Source: an uncultured Eubacteriales bacterium
GTDB taxonomy: Bacteria > Bacillota > Clostridia > Oscillospirales > Acutalibacteraceae
Reading direction: 5' to 3'
DNA: 50,889 nucleotides
Assembly (NCBI GenBank): GCA_900316555.1
Contig: ONDL01000006.1
Coordinates: 1 to 50,889 of the forward strand
The position numbers and the translations under genes were made by a program. Below are positions 33,546-42,504 of the stretch, one piece after another (within the stretch, counting starts at the first letter, position 1; every line of letters starts with the position of its first letter). The notes under the pieces were generated by a model. It had not been told where the DNA came from and did no database searches. It worked only from the letters and a program-made list of their open reading frames with translations.

Positions 33546-34183
33546 TCCATGTATTTCAGGCGGATTACTGCGGCGGTGCCGCTTTCGTCCTGCGTGACAG
33601 TCAGCTCTCCCATATCGAGCGCCTTGAGCCTCAGCCGCACGTTCTCAAGTCCGATGCTCTTTCTGCCCTCCTGCGCGTCGGTCAGCTTGTTGCCGCCCGA
33701 ACCGTCGTCCCTGACCTCGATCAGTATACAGTCCGGCTCGTCGTGTACAATAATTTGCACAAGTCCGCCCTTTTCATACGTTCCGACTCCGTAGCGCACC
33801 GCGTTCTCGACCAGCGGCTCCACACAGAACGCCGGCAGCATGAAGCGGTCTATCTCAATGTCGTATTCCACGCGCAGCTTTTCTCCGTAATTCATCATCT
33901 CGAGCCGCACGTAAGCCCTGATGTTCTTAAGCTCGTCAGAAAACGGTATCAGCATATTGTCGGTCATCGCCTCAAAATTCGCGCGAAGGTATCGTCCGAA
34001 GCTGTTTATTCCGTTATATAGCTCGGGGTTGTCAATGCTCTTTGCCTGCAGAGCCATCAGCGAGTTAAAGATAAAATGCGGCTGTATCTGTGCGACAAGC
34101 AGCCTTATCTTGTTCTCCTGAAGCTCCTGCTTGTTCTGCTCTATCTCGAGCTGCTTCTGTATCAGCTTGATTTGAGTATATTG
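33533..34183 (-). pseudogene. LytS-type histidine kinase, C-terminal fragment
   Basis: The frame is open from 34183 and reads a coiled-coil helix (IKLIQKQLEIEQNKQELQEN), the His-kinase box VAQIQPHFIFNSL with phospho-His, and an ATPase domain with N-box FCVEPLVENAVRYG, VRDDGSGG and SIGLENVRLRL. The sensor and membrane part are missing: the frame begins only a few bases after a TATAAT box. A TGA lies just before it, and there is no start codon until an internal ATG at 34057. The 5' end was deleted up to the promoter. Confidence 0.8.
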
Positions 34184-34185
34184 TC

Positions 34186-34214
34186 ATTATAGCACACCTG
34201 TACGCGAAAGTCAT
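34186..34214 (-). promoter_or_regulatory. Promoter left at the truncated kinase gene
   Basis: On the minus strand: ATGACT, 17 bases, TATAAT. The kinase fragment starts three bases after the -10 box, so the leader and start codon have been lost. Confidence 0.6.
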
Positions 34215-34423
34215 TATACTTTTAGCGAGGATTTGCCCTGTATAATGAAAAACACGGCTGCCATCGACAGCCGTACTTTTCAAAAAGGAGAGAATTTATG
34301 AAAAAATTAAAAGGAGTTATCTGAATTAAGTTTTTTCTTTGTTTGACTATAATATAAATCATAATCCTTAAAAAATACTTAACTTTTTTGAAAAGAAAAA
34401 AGAAAAAATTTTTTGAAATTATA

Positions 34424-34479
34424 TTGACAGCGCACCCACTCCATGGTAGAATTAGTATGATAAGTATGATTTGTATAAC
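34424..34479 (+). promoter_or_regulatory. Promoter and 9-bp repeats before the AbrB gene
   Basis: TTGACA (34424), 17 bases, TAGAAT (34447-34452). Three contiguous 9-mers follow: TAGTATGAT, AAGTATGAT, TTGTATAAC (34453-34479). They cover the transcription start and are a likely AbrB-type operator. Confidence 0.7.
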
Positions 34480-34499
34480 TTTTCAGAAAGGACGATTTG

Positions 34500-34700
34500 A
34501 TGGATAGACCCGAAGGAAAGAAAGCATGGACCGTAACGGTCGGCACCAAAGGGCAGATTGTTCTGCCAAAGGAAGCAAGAGAGATGTTTGACATCAACCC
34601 CGGAGATACTCTGATTATTTTGGGAGACAAACAAAAGGGAATGGCGATTCCGCCCAAAGCTCAGTTCTCTGACTTCTTCGGAAAAGTTTTTAACAGGTAA
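34500..34700 (+). CDS. AbrB/MazE-type (SpoVT) transcriptional regulator
   Basis: The 66-residue protein is a single swapped-hairpin domain: WTVTVGTKGQIVLPKEAREMFDINPGDTLIILGD. It binds DNA as a dimer. AAAGGACGATTTG precedes the ATG. It lies 18 bases before the amidohydrolase gene, so it probably regulates that operon. No toxin gene follows, which argues against a MazEF pair. Confidence 0.88.
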   Translation: MDRPEGKKAWTVTVGTKGQIVLPKEAREMFDINPGDTLIILGDKQKGMAIPPKAQFSDFFGKVFNR

Positions 34701-34718
34701 CAAAGGAGTGTAAGGATC

Positions 34719-36674
34719 ATGCCCAGTGTATTTGGTATTCCGCTTATCGGATTTATTCAGATGGTTCTCGGAACCGCGATCATTGTCTTTCTGGCAATCA
34801 AGTTTCTCAAACGTCCAAAGAAAAACAAAAAAGGCGAATACATTATCAAGGACGTTCATATCATCGTCGGCAACGGCGACGAGGCTTCTCATCAGTACGT
34901 CTATATCAAGGGCGGTAAGATCGAGGAAATCTCGGATATCCCGATTGAAAAGAAAAACGTGCAGATTATCGACGGCACAGGCAAAACCCTTATGCCGGGA
35001 CTTATCGACAGCCACATTCATATTCAGGGCGGCTTCAACTGCCGCAACGAGGAGGAAAGCGACGCGTTCCTCAACGAAAAGATGCCGCAGATCTTCAAGG
35101 AGAGCGTTCTCCCCTACGGTATCACGACGATCAAGGATCTTGACGCGCCGAAGCACTTCATCTACAAGCTGCGCGAGAAGCTCCGTTCGGGCGAAATCGA
35201 AGGCCCCGAGCTGCTGATCGTCGGCCCTAACTTCACCGCTCCCGACGGTCACCCCGCAAACACCCTCGGCAGCAACAGCGAGTGGGCAAGGTCGGAAATG
35301 GCGATCGAGGTCACTACCCCCGAGCAGGTTTCCGCAGGCATCAAGGAGCTCAAGGAAGCCGGCGTTGACTTTCTGAAATTCACATATCAGGGCGGCGACT
35401 TCTGGTACTTCGACAACAAACTCCGGATCAACAAGATCGACAAGGCTCTAATGCAGCAAATCATCCGCGAGGGCAAGGAAAACGGTCTGAAAACCACCGC
35501 GCACGTATTCAAGTACGACGACGTTTGGGAGCTGCTTGAGGCCGGCATCTACGGAATTGAGCACGGTATTCTCGACAGGGATATCGAGCCCGGCGACCCG
35601 ATTCTGGAGCTCTGGAAGAAGTCAGGCGCGCACTTCGTTCCCACCGTCAACGCCATGAACTACGAAAAAGAAAAGACCAGAATGACCCACAGCATGCACA
35701 ACCTCAAGGTGATTTACGACGCGGGCATCCCGATCGCAATGGGCACGGACAATATGTTTGAAACCATGACGGGCGTTGTCGAGCACACAGAGCTGAATTA
35801 CTACGTTGAGGCGGGACTTACTCCAATGCAGGCTATCGTGCTCGCAACAAAAAACGGCGCTGAGCATCTCGGTATTGCCGACAGGAAGGGTCTTGTAAAG
35901 GAAGGCATGGAAGCGGATTTGATTCTTCTCGACAAGAACCCCGCCGAGAATATCGCAAACATCAGCCTTATCGACAAGGTATTCCGCAAGGGCAATATCG
36001 CCTATTCCCAGAAGGTCATTCAGTCGTTTGAGATACCCGATTTCAACTATCCCGAGGGTCTGATCTCCGCCGAGTACGTCAGCGCCGACGGCAAGGACAG
36101 CCGCGCACTCAGCTATGAACGCCTTGAAGATGAGGACGTGATCACCCAGACAACCTGCCACGGCGGCGAAAAATGGGCTGAAGAGACCTTCACCGTCGAC
36201 CGCAATCTTTCAGCGACCAAATGGACTTACCTCCGTCCGTCAGACAACACGGATATCACCGCCGTCAGAGAAAACGTCACGATCGCGCTTAACGGTTCCT
36301 TCAAGGGCAAGCCGCAGGACAAGAGCCTGAGCATCAGCGAGGGCTTGTGGTACCAGATGATGGATCTGTGCCTGCCGGCGTTCGCAGCCTCAGAGCTAGA
36401 CGAGATACTGTTCTATTCAATCGGCACCGGCAACAACATGGGCGCGATGTCCCTCGGCGAGTTCGGTGTTAAGAAAATCGGCACCGAGGACGTCACCATT
36501 GACGGCAAGACCTATTCCTGCAAAAAGCTCAGCATGGTGCTCACTATGTTCTCGTGGGCATGGACGGGAATCTACTGGATCGACACCGAAACCGGACTGC
36601 TTGTTCAGAGCGGTGAAAAGAAAGGGAAAAATGAAAAAATCATGTGGCAGCTTAAGAAGCTCAGCTTCAAATAA
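34719..36674 (+). CDS. Membrane-anchored amidohydrolase
   Basis: The 651-residue protein has one N-terminal membrane helix (residues 8-27) and an amidohydrolase core: metal motif GLIDSHIHIQGG, LKFTYQGG with the bridging Lys, TAHVFKYDD and GIEHG histidines, MGTDNMF with the catalytic Asp, and GIADRKGLVKEGMEADLILLDKNP closing the core at about residue 420. The last 220 residues form an extra beta-rich domain (SAEYVSADGKDSRALSYE...) not typical of the family. The substrate is unknown; prolidase- or imidazolonepropionase-like cores are closest. Confidence 0.85.
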   Translation: MPSVFGIPLIGFIQMVLGTAIIVFLAIKFLKRPKKNKKGEYIIKDVHIIVGNGDEASHQYVYIKGGKIEEISDIPIEKKNVQIIDGTGKTLMPGLIDSHIHIQGGFNCRNEEESDAFLNEKMPQIFKESVLPYGITTIKDLDAPKHFIYKLREKLRSGEIEGPELLIVGPNFTAPDGHPANTLGSNSEWARSEMAIEVTTPEQVSAGIKELKEAGVDFLKFTYQGGDFWYFDNKLRINKIDKALMQQIIREGKENGLKTTAHVFKYDDVWELLEAGIYGIEHGILDRDIEPGDPILELWKKSGAHFVPTVNAMNYEKEKTRMTHSMHNLKVIYDAGIPIAMGTDNMFETMTGVVEHTELNYYVEAGLTPMQAIVLATKNGAEHLGIADRKGLVKEGMEADLILLDKNPAENIANISLIDKVFRKGNIAYSQKVIQSFEIPDFNYPEGLISAEYVSADGKDSRALSYERLEDEDVITQTTCHGGEKWAEETFTVDRNLSATKWTYLRPSDNTDITAVRENVTIALNGSFKGKPQDKSLSISEGLWYQMMDLCLPAFAASELDEILFYSIGTGNNMGAMSLGEFGVKKIGTEDVTIDGKTYSCKKLSMVLTMFSWAWTGIYWIDTETGLLVQSGEKKGKNEKIMWQLKKLSFK

Positions 36675-36690
36675 GCCGCCAAAAACAAGA

Positions 36691-36720
36691 GGAGCTGCCC
36701 GAAAGGGCAGCTCCTTTTTT
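36691..36720. terminator. GNRA-loop terminator between convergent genes
   Basis: A perfect 10-bp stem GGAGCTGCCC-GAAA-GGGCAGCTCC is followed by TTTTTT; the minus side gives TCTTGTTTTTGG. The HlyIII stop codon lies inside the + strand T-run. Confidence 0.95.
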
Positions 36721-37369
36721 ATCTGTTTATGACCGCGAACAGAATCGAAAAGTAATGGCAAACACTGCCCGCGACCGTAAATATGTGCCAGACAGAGTGA
36801 AAATACCTGACCTTCTTTATCGCGTAGAAAATCACGCCGACCGTGTAGAAAACTCCGCCGCCGACCAGAAGCCACAGGCTCCACGCGTTCATTACATTGA
36901 GAAGCGGACGTATCGCAAAGATTATCACCCAGCCCATTGCGATATAGCACACGACGGAGGGCTTGCGGAACCTCTCGAGGTCGATGGAGTTAAGCACTAT
37001 TCCTATCACCGCCGCGCCCCACACAACGCCGAACAGCACCCAGCCGATCGCGCCGCGGAGAATTGATATAGTTATCGGGGTGTAGGTTCCCGCGATCAGG
37101 AAGAATATCGTGTTGTGATCCATTATCCTGAAAAAGCTCTTAGCCGTCGGATTCGTTATCGAATGGTAGAGCGTGCTCATGCAGTAGAGTATTATCAGGC
37201 TCGCGCCGAATATCGCGCTGCCGACAACAGACCACGCGTCGCTGTATATCGCCGCGAATACAATCAGCACCACCGTTCCCGCGATCGAAAGCAAGCCGCC
37301 TACGCCGTGAGTGACGGAGCTGAAAATCTCCTCGCCGAGAGTGTATCTTTTTGGAGCATTTGAAGCCAT
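36719..37369 (-). CDS. Hemolysin III family membrane protein
   Basis: The 216-residue protein has seven membrane helices and the HlyIII/PAQR motifs: GEEIFSSVTHGVGGL, STLYHS, FRIMDHNTIFFLIAGTYTPI and the C-terminal FHSVWHIFTVAGSVCHY, where the histidines bind zinc. Bacterial members are linked to membrane homeostasis. I start at 37369 since AGAGGTTTTAT precedes that ATG; an upstream ATG overlaps the binding site. Confidence 0.92.
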   Translation of the reverse strand: MASNAPKRYTLGEEIFSSVTHGVGGLLSIAGTVVLIVFAAIYSDAWSVVGSAIFGASLIILYCMSTLYHSITNPTAKSFFRIMDHNTIFFLIAGTYTPITISILRGAIGWVLFGVVWGAAVIGIVLNSIDLERFRKPSVVCYIAMGWVIIFAIRPLLNVMNAWSLWLLVGGGVFYTVGVIFYAIKKVRYFHSVWHIFTVAGSVCHYFSILFAVINR

Positions 37370-37408
37370 ATAAAACCTCTCTTTCATTTGCTGAAAAATT
37401 CTTACACT

Positions 37409-37437
37409 ATTATAGAACAGGTTCGGAGAAATTACAA
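37409..37437 (-). promoter_or_regulatory. Promoter of the HlyIII gene
   Basis: On the minus strand: TTGTAA, 17 bases, TATAAT. Confidence 0.75.
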
Positions 37438-37483
37438 TACCGTTATTCGGAAATCAGGCAAGTCAAGGCTGAAAGGAAGATTA

Positions 37484-38401
37484 TCACAGCCATTTCTTCT
37501 TTTTGAAAAACAAGAGGCTGCCGGCGACTATCAGCACGCTGAAGACAATCACTATCGGATAACCCCATTCGCTCTCAAGCTCAGGCATGAACCTGAAGTT
37601 CATTCCGTACCAGCCCGCTATCAGCGTGAGCGGCATGAATACGGTCGTCACTATCGTCAGTACGGTCATGATGCGGTTCTGCTTTATATCGAGATGGGAT
37701 TTGTAGATATCGCGTATCTGGGCGGTATGGTCGCCAATCGCGACGGTGCTGTCGCGCAGGCGGTCTATTCGGTTCGAAATCAGGCGGAAATAGCGCAGGT
37801 TGTCGTGCTTGAAAAAGTTGTTCTCGTTCTCCTCAAGCTCCTGACTGAAATCGAGAAGCTGCTCATAGTGAACCCTGAGGTCGCGGATCTCGCCGCGGAT
37901 CTCGTTCAGGCGCTCGGGATTAAAGCCTGAATTCTCGTTGATAATCTCGAGCTCTATCCTGTCAAGCTCGGTGTCGTACCTCTCCAGCAGCTCGCGGTCA
38001 TACCTGACGATTTGCTCCAGAAAATCGTACAAAAACCGCTCCAGACTCGGGAACCGCCATTTCTTTGTTCTCCTGACCTGCGAGATGATACGCTCAGCCG
38101 CGCCGCTGTTGTCAATGAAAACTATTCCCTTCTCGTCAAGGGCAAAGGAGAATTTATCGCTCTTGTCGGAGATATCGCTTCTGTTCGGGATAAAAAAGCT
38201 GCCCGTCAGCGAGTCGAAATTCACCTCCGCCTTGGTTGTATGGATATCCCTGAAATCAGGCTCGATATCGATGCCCATATCAAAGCTGTCCTTGTTTTCT
38301 TCCCATTCATCAAAGGTCAGCACAGCCACGTACTGCGCGGACGCTTTCTTTACTTCTTCAAAGCCGATTTCTTTCAGCGTTTCCTCTATCAGATAATACA
38401 T
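37484..38401 (-). CDS. CorA-family divalent cation transporter
   Basis: The 305-residue protein has a cytoplasmic domain with long helices (VRYDRELLERYDTELDRIE, RDSTVAIGDHTAQIRDIY) and two C-terminal membrane helices. The signature YGMNF lies at the end of the first helix and FKKKKWL closes the protein. CorA forms a pentamer that imports Mg2+. AACAGGAGTTGCTT sets the start at 38401. Confidence 0.93.
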   Translation of the reverse strand: MYYLIEETLKEIGFEEVKKASAQYVAVLTFDEWEENKDSFDMGIDIEPDFRDIHTTKAEVNFDSLTGSFFIPNRSDISDKSDKFSFALDEKGIVFIDNSGAAERIISQVRRTKKWRFPSLERFLYDFLEQIVRYDRELLERYDTELDRIELEIINENSGFNPERLNEIRGEIRDLRVHYEQLLDFSQELEENENNFFKHDNLRYFRLISNRIDRLRDSTVAIGDHTAQIRDIYKSHLDIKQNRIMTVLTIVTTVFMPLTLIAGWYGMNFRFMPELESEWGYPIVIVFSVLIVAGSLLFFKKKKWL

Positions 38402-38436
38402 AAGCAACTCCTGTTTATCATTAATAACGTATTTTT

Positions 38437-38465
38437 ATTATAGCCAAGAAAGCGCGTTTTGTAAA
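38437..38465 (-). promoter_or_regulatory. Promoter of the CorA gene
   Basis: On the minus strand: TTTACA, 17 bases, TATAAT. Confidence 0.75.
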
Positions 38466-38495
38466 GAAAAAAGGACGCTGCAAAACAGTGTCCTT
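38466..38495 (-). terminator. Terminator of the GNAT operon
   Basis: AAGGACACTG pairs with CAGCGTCCTT (one G-U) on the minus strand, followed by TTTTCTTTAC. It overlaps the corA promoter. Confidence 0.8.
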
Positions 38496-38501
38496 TGTAA
38501 A

Positions 38502-38978
38502 CTATAATATTTTTTCCATGCCGATTTTCTGCGGGACAAGTCCCATCGCCTCGTAGAATTTCAATGCCGTGGGATTGCATGACCAGACGTTGAGCGTGAC
38601 GTTATAAAAGCCCTGTTCGCGCGCGTATGAGATAACCGCGTCATAGAGAGTTTTGCCGACGTGCCTTCCGCGTGCGGCGCTGTCGACGCAGATATCGTCG
38701 ATGTAGAGCGTCCTGATATCGGTCAGCACCGAATCACCGACGACCTGCTTGTGAACACAGAAGGCGTGACCGAGCGGAACATCGTTTGAGTCAACACAGA
38801 CAAAGACGGGAGTTGAGCTGTCGCTGATGATTTTCTCTAGCTGCCCGGCGCTGTACTTTGTGGCAGGCCCCTTGAAGATATCGGGTCTGCCGTTGTGGTG
38901 AACCATGTCGACCTGCACGAGCAAATCGAGGATCTTGGGTATGTCCTTTACGACTGCCCGTCTGACTTTGAGATTCAC
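38502..38978 (-). CDS. GNAT family N-acetyltransferase
   Basis: The 158-residue protein has the GNAT fold: VRRAVVKDIPKILDLL at the start, LYIDDICVDSAARGRHVGKTLYD with the acetyl-CoA pyrophosphate loop (RGRHVG), and VTLNVWSCNPTALKFYEAMGL. The acceptor is unknown. It starts at a GTG with AAGGAGGAGTTAAA before it, 12 bases after the helical-repeat gene. Confidence 0.9.
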   Translation of the reverse strand: MNLKVRRAVVKDIPKILDLLVQVDMVHHNGRPDIFKGPATKYSAGQLEKIISDSSTPVFVCVDSNDVPLGHAFCVHKQVVGDSVLTDIRTLYIDDICVDSAARGRHVGKTLYDAVISYAREQGFYNVTLNVWSCNPTALKFYEAMGLVPQKIGMEKIL

Positions 38979-38990
38979 TTTAACTCCTCC

Positions 38991-39512
38991 TTAAATCGCC
39001 TTGATGCGTTTGAGCGCCTTGGCGTACTGATTCCTGACGCCATTCTCCTGCTCGGCTTCGTATATATCCCTGACCGTGTTTACGAGGTCGCTGTTTCTGT
39101 AGCGCTCCAGAACAATTATCCTCGCAAGCGCGTAGGCGCTTCCCCAGCGGACAACCGTGCCGCTGACAGAGGTGTTTTTTAACAGTGCTTCGATTGCTAC
39201 GCCGAGCTCATCGGGATAAAGATGCGCCATGTTGCCGACGATGCGCGAGGCTTCGCGCTTGCAGGAGTTGTTATCCGAGAGAATGTACTTCTCCGCAAAT
39301 TTCAGATACTCAACACCAAGGCGGCTGTCCTTCTGACCCGTAACGCTTTCGATTGCTTCGAGAAAGGTCGCGGTCTGCTTGTCATTAAGCTGCTCTGCCC
39401 TGCCGCTGAAATCAGTCAGAGAAAAGCTGCCGTCCGATATCGAATCGGCAATCAGCTTTCTCGCCTCCAGTTTCCTTATGCTTTTATCGTTCAGGATTTC
39501 GAACACGTCCAT
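38991..39512 (-). CDS. Helical-repeat (HEAT-like) protein
   Basis: The 173-residue protein is all helical with HEAT-like repeats (CKREASRIVGNMAHLYPDEL, VRWGSAYALARIIVLERY, ...QYAKALKRIKAI). Such proteins act as interaction scaffolds; DNA glycosylase-like AlkD repeats are a distant alternative. I start at 39512 (MDVFEILNDK) since AAAGGAGAAGTGCT precedes it. This binding site lies inside the tail of the truncated CotH frame. Confidence 0.7.
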   Translation of the reverse strand: MDVFEILNDKSIRKLEARKLIADSISDGSFSLTDFSGRAEQLNDKQTATFLEAIESVTGQKDSRLGVEYLKFAEKYILSDNNSCKREASRIVGNMAHLYPDELGVAIEALLKNTSVSGTVVRWGSAYALARIIVLERYRNSDLVNTVRDIYEAEQENGVRNQYAKALKRIKAI

Positions 39513-40128
39513 AGCACTTCTCCTTTGACCCGTTCCGCTCGAGGAAGGAATCCGATACGTTCTCAATAGCTATGTACAAGCCGTGCAGCTCTCCGTTGAT
39601 CGACAGAGCTGCGTAGCTCGTCAGCGGCGCGCTCACTCCCGCCTCGCGCATTATCATATAGGACAGGTAGTCCTTCATATACGTCGCGTCGGACATGATA
39701 TTGTTCAGGTTGAGCTTGTCGAGTCCCTGATATGTCTGTCCCTTCTCGTACTTACCGAAATTAATCTTGAAGCTGTAGCGGTCGGAATCGGACGACGCGA
39801 CCTGTGACAGAGATGTGTTTCCCTTCGTGGCAAAGGAAACATTCTCCACCCTGTTGCCGTCAATCGTCACGTTTGCCTTGTACTTGGTCTTTTCGAGCGG
39901 ATTTTCGAGCAGATCCTTCCAGTCGTCCTCGGAAATCTCCACATTGATCTCGTGGACATAGCCCGTATCAAACAGGCTCTCGGCATATTCCGCCGAGGTG
40001 TTTTTGGCATTGTCTGCCGTTGCCGAGTCAGCCGTAGCCTGTGACTCTGAGGTCTTGGTCTGACAGCCGCTCAGGCATATGCCCATAACCAGCGCCAGAG
40101 TGAGTATTATAGAAACTGCCTTTGTCAT
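39484..40128 (-). pseudogene. CotH kinase family lipoprotein, C-terminally deleted
   Basis: The frame starts with a signal peptide and lipobox LSGC, a Ser/Ala/Thr-rich linker, then the start of a CotH domain: VHEINVEISEDDWKDLLENP, KGNTSLSQV, YSFKINFGKY, GLDKLNLNN, and MREAGVSAPLTSYAAL with LHGLYIAIENVSD. It then ends in SKEKCYGRVRNPER, which is the helical-repeat gene's leader read out of frame. CotH proteins are normally 400 residues or more; the kinase active-site Asp residues lie in the lost part. Junction is near 39540. Confidence 0.82.
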
Positions 40129-40204
40129 TGGAAACACCTCTGTGATGATTTTTTATTACGATAGCACCGCTGTATGAAAACCATGTGATACAGACATGAA
40201 AAAT

Positions 40205-40241
40205 TAAGGGATTTCCGCAGAACTACAAACCGCGGAAATCT
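40205..40241 (-). terminator. Terminator of sstT
   Basis: GATTTCCGC/GCGGAAATC with a 13-base loop; on the minus strand CCCTTAATTTTT follows. Confidence 0.7.
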
Positions 40242-40247
40242 CTTTTT

Positions 40248-41507
40248 TTACTTTTTGCCGCCGAGGAAGTCAGGCAGACGTTTTCCCTGCTTCTTCCAGT
40301 GAGCGTATTCCGCCGTGGCTGTGAAGAGCACGTCGCCCGAGGAATTGATGGCGGTTTCCATGCTGTCCTGAACCACTCCGATGATGAAGCCGACGCCGAC
40401 GACCTGCATCGAAACGGAGTCGGGAATCCCGAACAGTGAGCACGCCATCGGGATCAGCAGCAGCGAGCCGCCCGTTACTCCCGAGGTGCCGCATGCCGCG
40501 AGTGCCGAGAGGAACGACAGGATCATCGCGGTCGGGAACGCAACCTCAATGCCGAGGGTGTGAGCCGTCGCGAGGGTCATAATCGTGATCGTGACGGACG
40601 CGCCGTCCATGTTGATCGTCGAGCCGAGCGGGATCGACACGGAGTACATATCCCTGTCAAGCCCGAGCTTTTCACATAGAGTCATGTTTACGGGGATATT
40701 CGCCGCCGAGCTGCGCGTAAAGAACGCGGTGACTCCGCTCTCTCTGAGGCAGCGGAAAACGAGCGGATATGGATTCCTGCGCAGGGTAACAGCGACGATA
40801 AGCGGGTTGATAATCAGCGCGACGGTGAGCATTGTTCCGACGAGCAGAAGCATCAGCTTGCCGTAGGTGACGAAGATATCAAAGCCGCTCTCGGAAACCG
40901 CGTCGAAAACGAGTCCGAGAATACCGAAGGGTGCGAGGTTGATGATCCAGCGCACGACCTGTGTGATCGCGTCTGAGAAGTTGAGCATCATTGTCTGGGT
41001 AGCCTCGCCCGCGAATTTCTTGAGCGCGAGGCCGATGATGATAGACCAGAAGAGAATGCCGAGGTAGTTGCCCTCAGCGACGGCGCTGACGGGGTTAGCG
41101 ATGAGGTTCTGGAACAGTCCCGTTATTATATCGCCCATACCGCCCGGAGCCGTGATTGATTCGCTCTTCATGCTCTCGGTCAGCGTGATCGTCTGAGGGA
41201 AGATGTAGCTCGCGACTACTGCCGTGAACGACGCGAGGTACGTCGAAAACAGATAGAGAAAAATAACGAGTCCGAACCGCTTGTCGAGCTTAGCGCTGCC
41301 CTGACAGAGCGAGCCCGCGACGAGCACCGCTACCAGAACGGGCGCTATCGCCTTCAGCGCGCCGACAAAGAGCGTGCCGAGCATAGATATCCACGTCGCC
41401 TGCGGAACAAGAAACGCAAGCCCTACGCCGATCGCTATTCCGATGACTATGCGAAGTATCAGGCTCGAATCAGTGTACACCTTAAGAATCTTTTTTATCA
41501 CATTCAT
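40248..41507 (-). CDS. sstT: Serine/threonine:Na+ symporter SstT
   Basis: The 419-residue protein belongs to the dicarboxylate/amino acid:cation symporter family. Markers are VLVAVLVAGSLCQGSAKLDKRFG, the first hairpin FFTRSSAANIPVNM, the Na+ motif STINMDGAS, and GTSGVTGGSLLLIPMACSLFG followed by VVQDSMETAINSSGDVLFTATAE. These strings are typical of SstT rather than GltP/DctA. AGGAGGTAAGGAA precedes the ATG. Confidence 0.93.
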   Translation of the reverse strand: MNVIKKILKVYTDSSLILRIVIGIAIGVGLAFLVPQATWISMLGTLFVGALKAIAPVLVAVLVAGSLCQGSAKLDKRFGLVIFLYLFSTYLASFTAVVASYIFPQTITLTESMKSESITAPGGMGDIITGLFQNLIANPVSAVAEGNYLGILFWSIIIGLALKKFAGEATQTMMLNFSDAITQVVRWIINLAPFGILGLVFDAVSESGFDIFVTYGKLMLLLVGTMLTVALIINPLIVAVTLRRNPYPLVFRCLRESGVTAFFTRSSAANIPVNMTLCEKLGLDRDMYSVSIPLGSTINMDGASVTITIMTLATAHTLGIEVAFPTAMILSFLSALAACGTSGVTGGSLLLIPMACSLFGIPDSVSMQVVGVGFIIGVVQDSMETAINSSGDVLFTATAEYAHWKKQGKRLPDFLGGKK

Positions 41508-41535
41508 TTCCTTACCTCCTCGTATTGACAGATAT

Positions 41536-41566
41536 ATTGTACCATAAGGTCACGGGGTGATGTCAA
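41536..41566 (-). promoter_or_regulatory. Possible promoter of sstT
   Basis: On the minus strand: TTGACA, 19 bases, TACAAT; the spacer is long. Confidence 0.45.
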
Positions 41567-41745
41567 CGGTTTTTAACATATTTTACGTAAATATTGAAAA
41601 AATAATGTTATTTTTATCATGTTACTTCGAAAATCATATTGCATTAGCTATAATAATTTGTTAAAATATACTTAAGAGTGTACGCTCACCGAACATCGTA
41701 CTTTATTGATTTTCAATATTTCATAAACAGGAGAGGAGTTCAGCA

Positions 41746-42438
41746 ATGATTGGAATTATTTGCGCGTTAAAAATTGAAGTGGACGGACTGAAGGCGCTTA
41801 TGGAAAACCCCGAGGTTACACAGAAGGCGGGTCTTGAGTTTATCAGCGGTAAGATTTACGGCAAGGACGTGGCGCTTCTCGAATGCGGCAGAGGCAAGGT
41901 CAATGCCGCTGTGGGCACCCAGATCATGATCGACCTGTTCAAGCCCGACGTGGTTATCAACTCGGGTATCGCGGGCAGCCTTTCAAAGAACCTGATCATC
42001 GGCGACATCGTTATTTCGAGCGACTGCGTTGAGCACGACATCAACTGCACCGCCCTTTAGGAACCAAGAGGAGAAATCCGGTTCCCGAACGAGAAGAGAA
42101 TCGACATTCCCGCCGATAAGGAAATTTGCAAGAAGCTCGCTGAGTGCTGCAACAGCCTCGGCTCCCATGTAAACATCGGCAGAGTCGCGTCAGGCGACAT
42201 CTTCATCGTCTACAGACGTCAGCGCGAGAGTATCGCCTTTGAGTTTGACGCTCTGTGCTGCGAGATGGAAGGCGGCGCCGTCGGTCACGTTTGCTATATG
42301 AACAAGGTGCCGTTCGCGATTATCCGCTCAATCAGCGACGACTTCAAGTTCAACAAGCCCGAGAACTACGAGGAATTCAGCCAGCTCGCGGCTGACAGAA
42401 CCGTCAAGGCGCTCAAAAAGTTCATTCAGATGGATTAA
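41746..42438 (+). pseudogene. mtnN: MTA/SAH nucleosidase with an in-frame amber codon
   Basis: The frame codes for a 5'-methylthioadenosine/S-adenosylhomocysteine nucleosidase: MIGIICALKIEVDGL, ECGRGKVNAAVGTQ, VVINSGIAGSL, GDIVISSD, then a TAG at 42058-42060, and without frame change EPRGEIRFPNEKRI, RVASGDIFIV, CCEMEGGAVGHVCYMNKVPF and the catalytic IIRSISDDF. Total 229 sense codons is the normal length. Only one codon is wrong. The enzyme recycles methionine and removes SAH. Without read-through the product ends before the active-site Glu and Asp. Confidence 0.88.
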
Positions 42439-42456
42439 AATACTAAAATTAATAAA

Positions 42457-42492
42457 GCAGAAGGGTTTTGTGCTGAACCCTTCTGCTTTTTT
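42457..42492 (+). terminator. Terminator of the nucleosidase gene
   Basis: A perfect 11-bp stem GCAGAAGGGTT/AACCCTTCTGC is followed by TTTTTTT. Confidence 0.92.
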
Positions 42493-42504
42493 TCGTCATG
42501 AAAA

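Noticed and set aside
34497..34700. MazEF toxin-antitoxin pair starting with the AbrB-type gene
   Set aside because: The following gene is a membrane-anchored amidohydrolase, not a MazF-like toxin.
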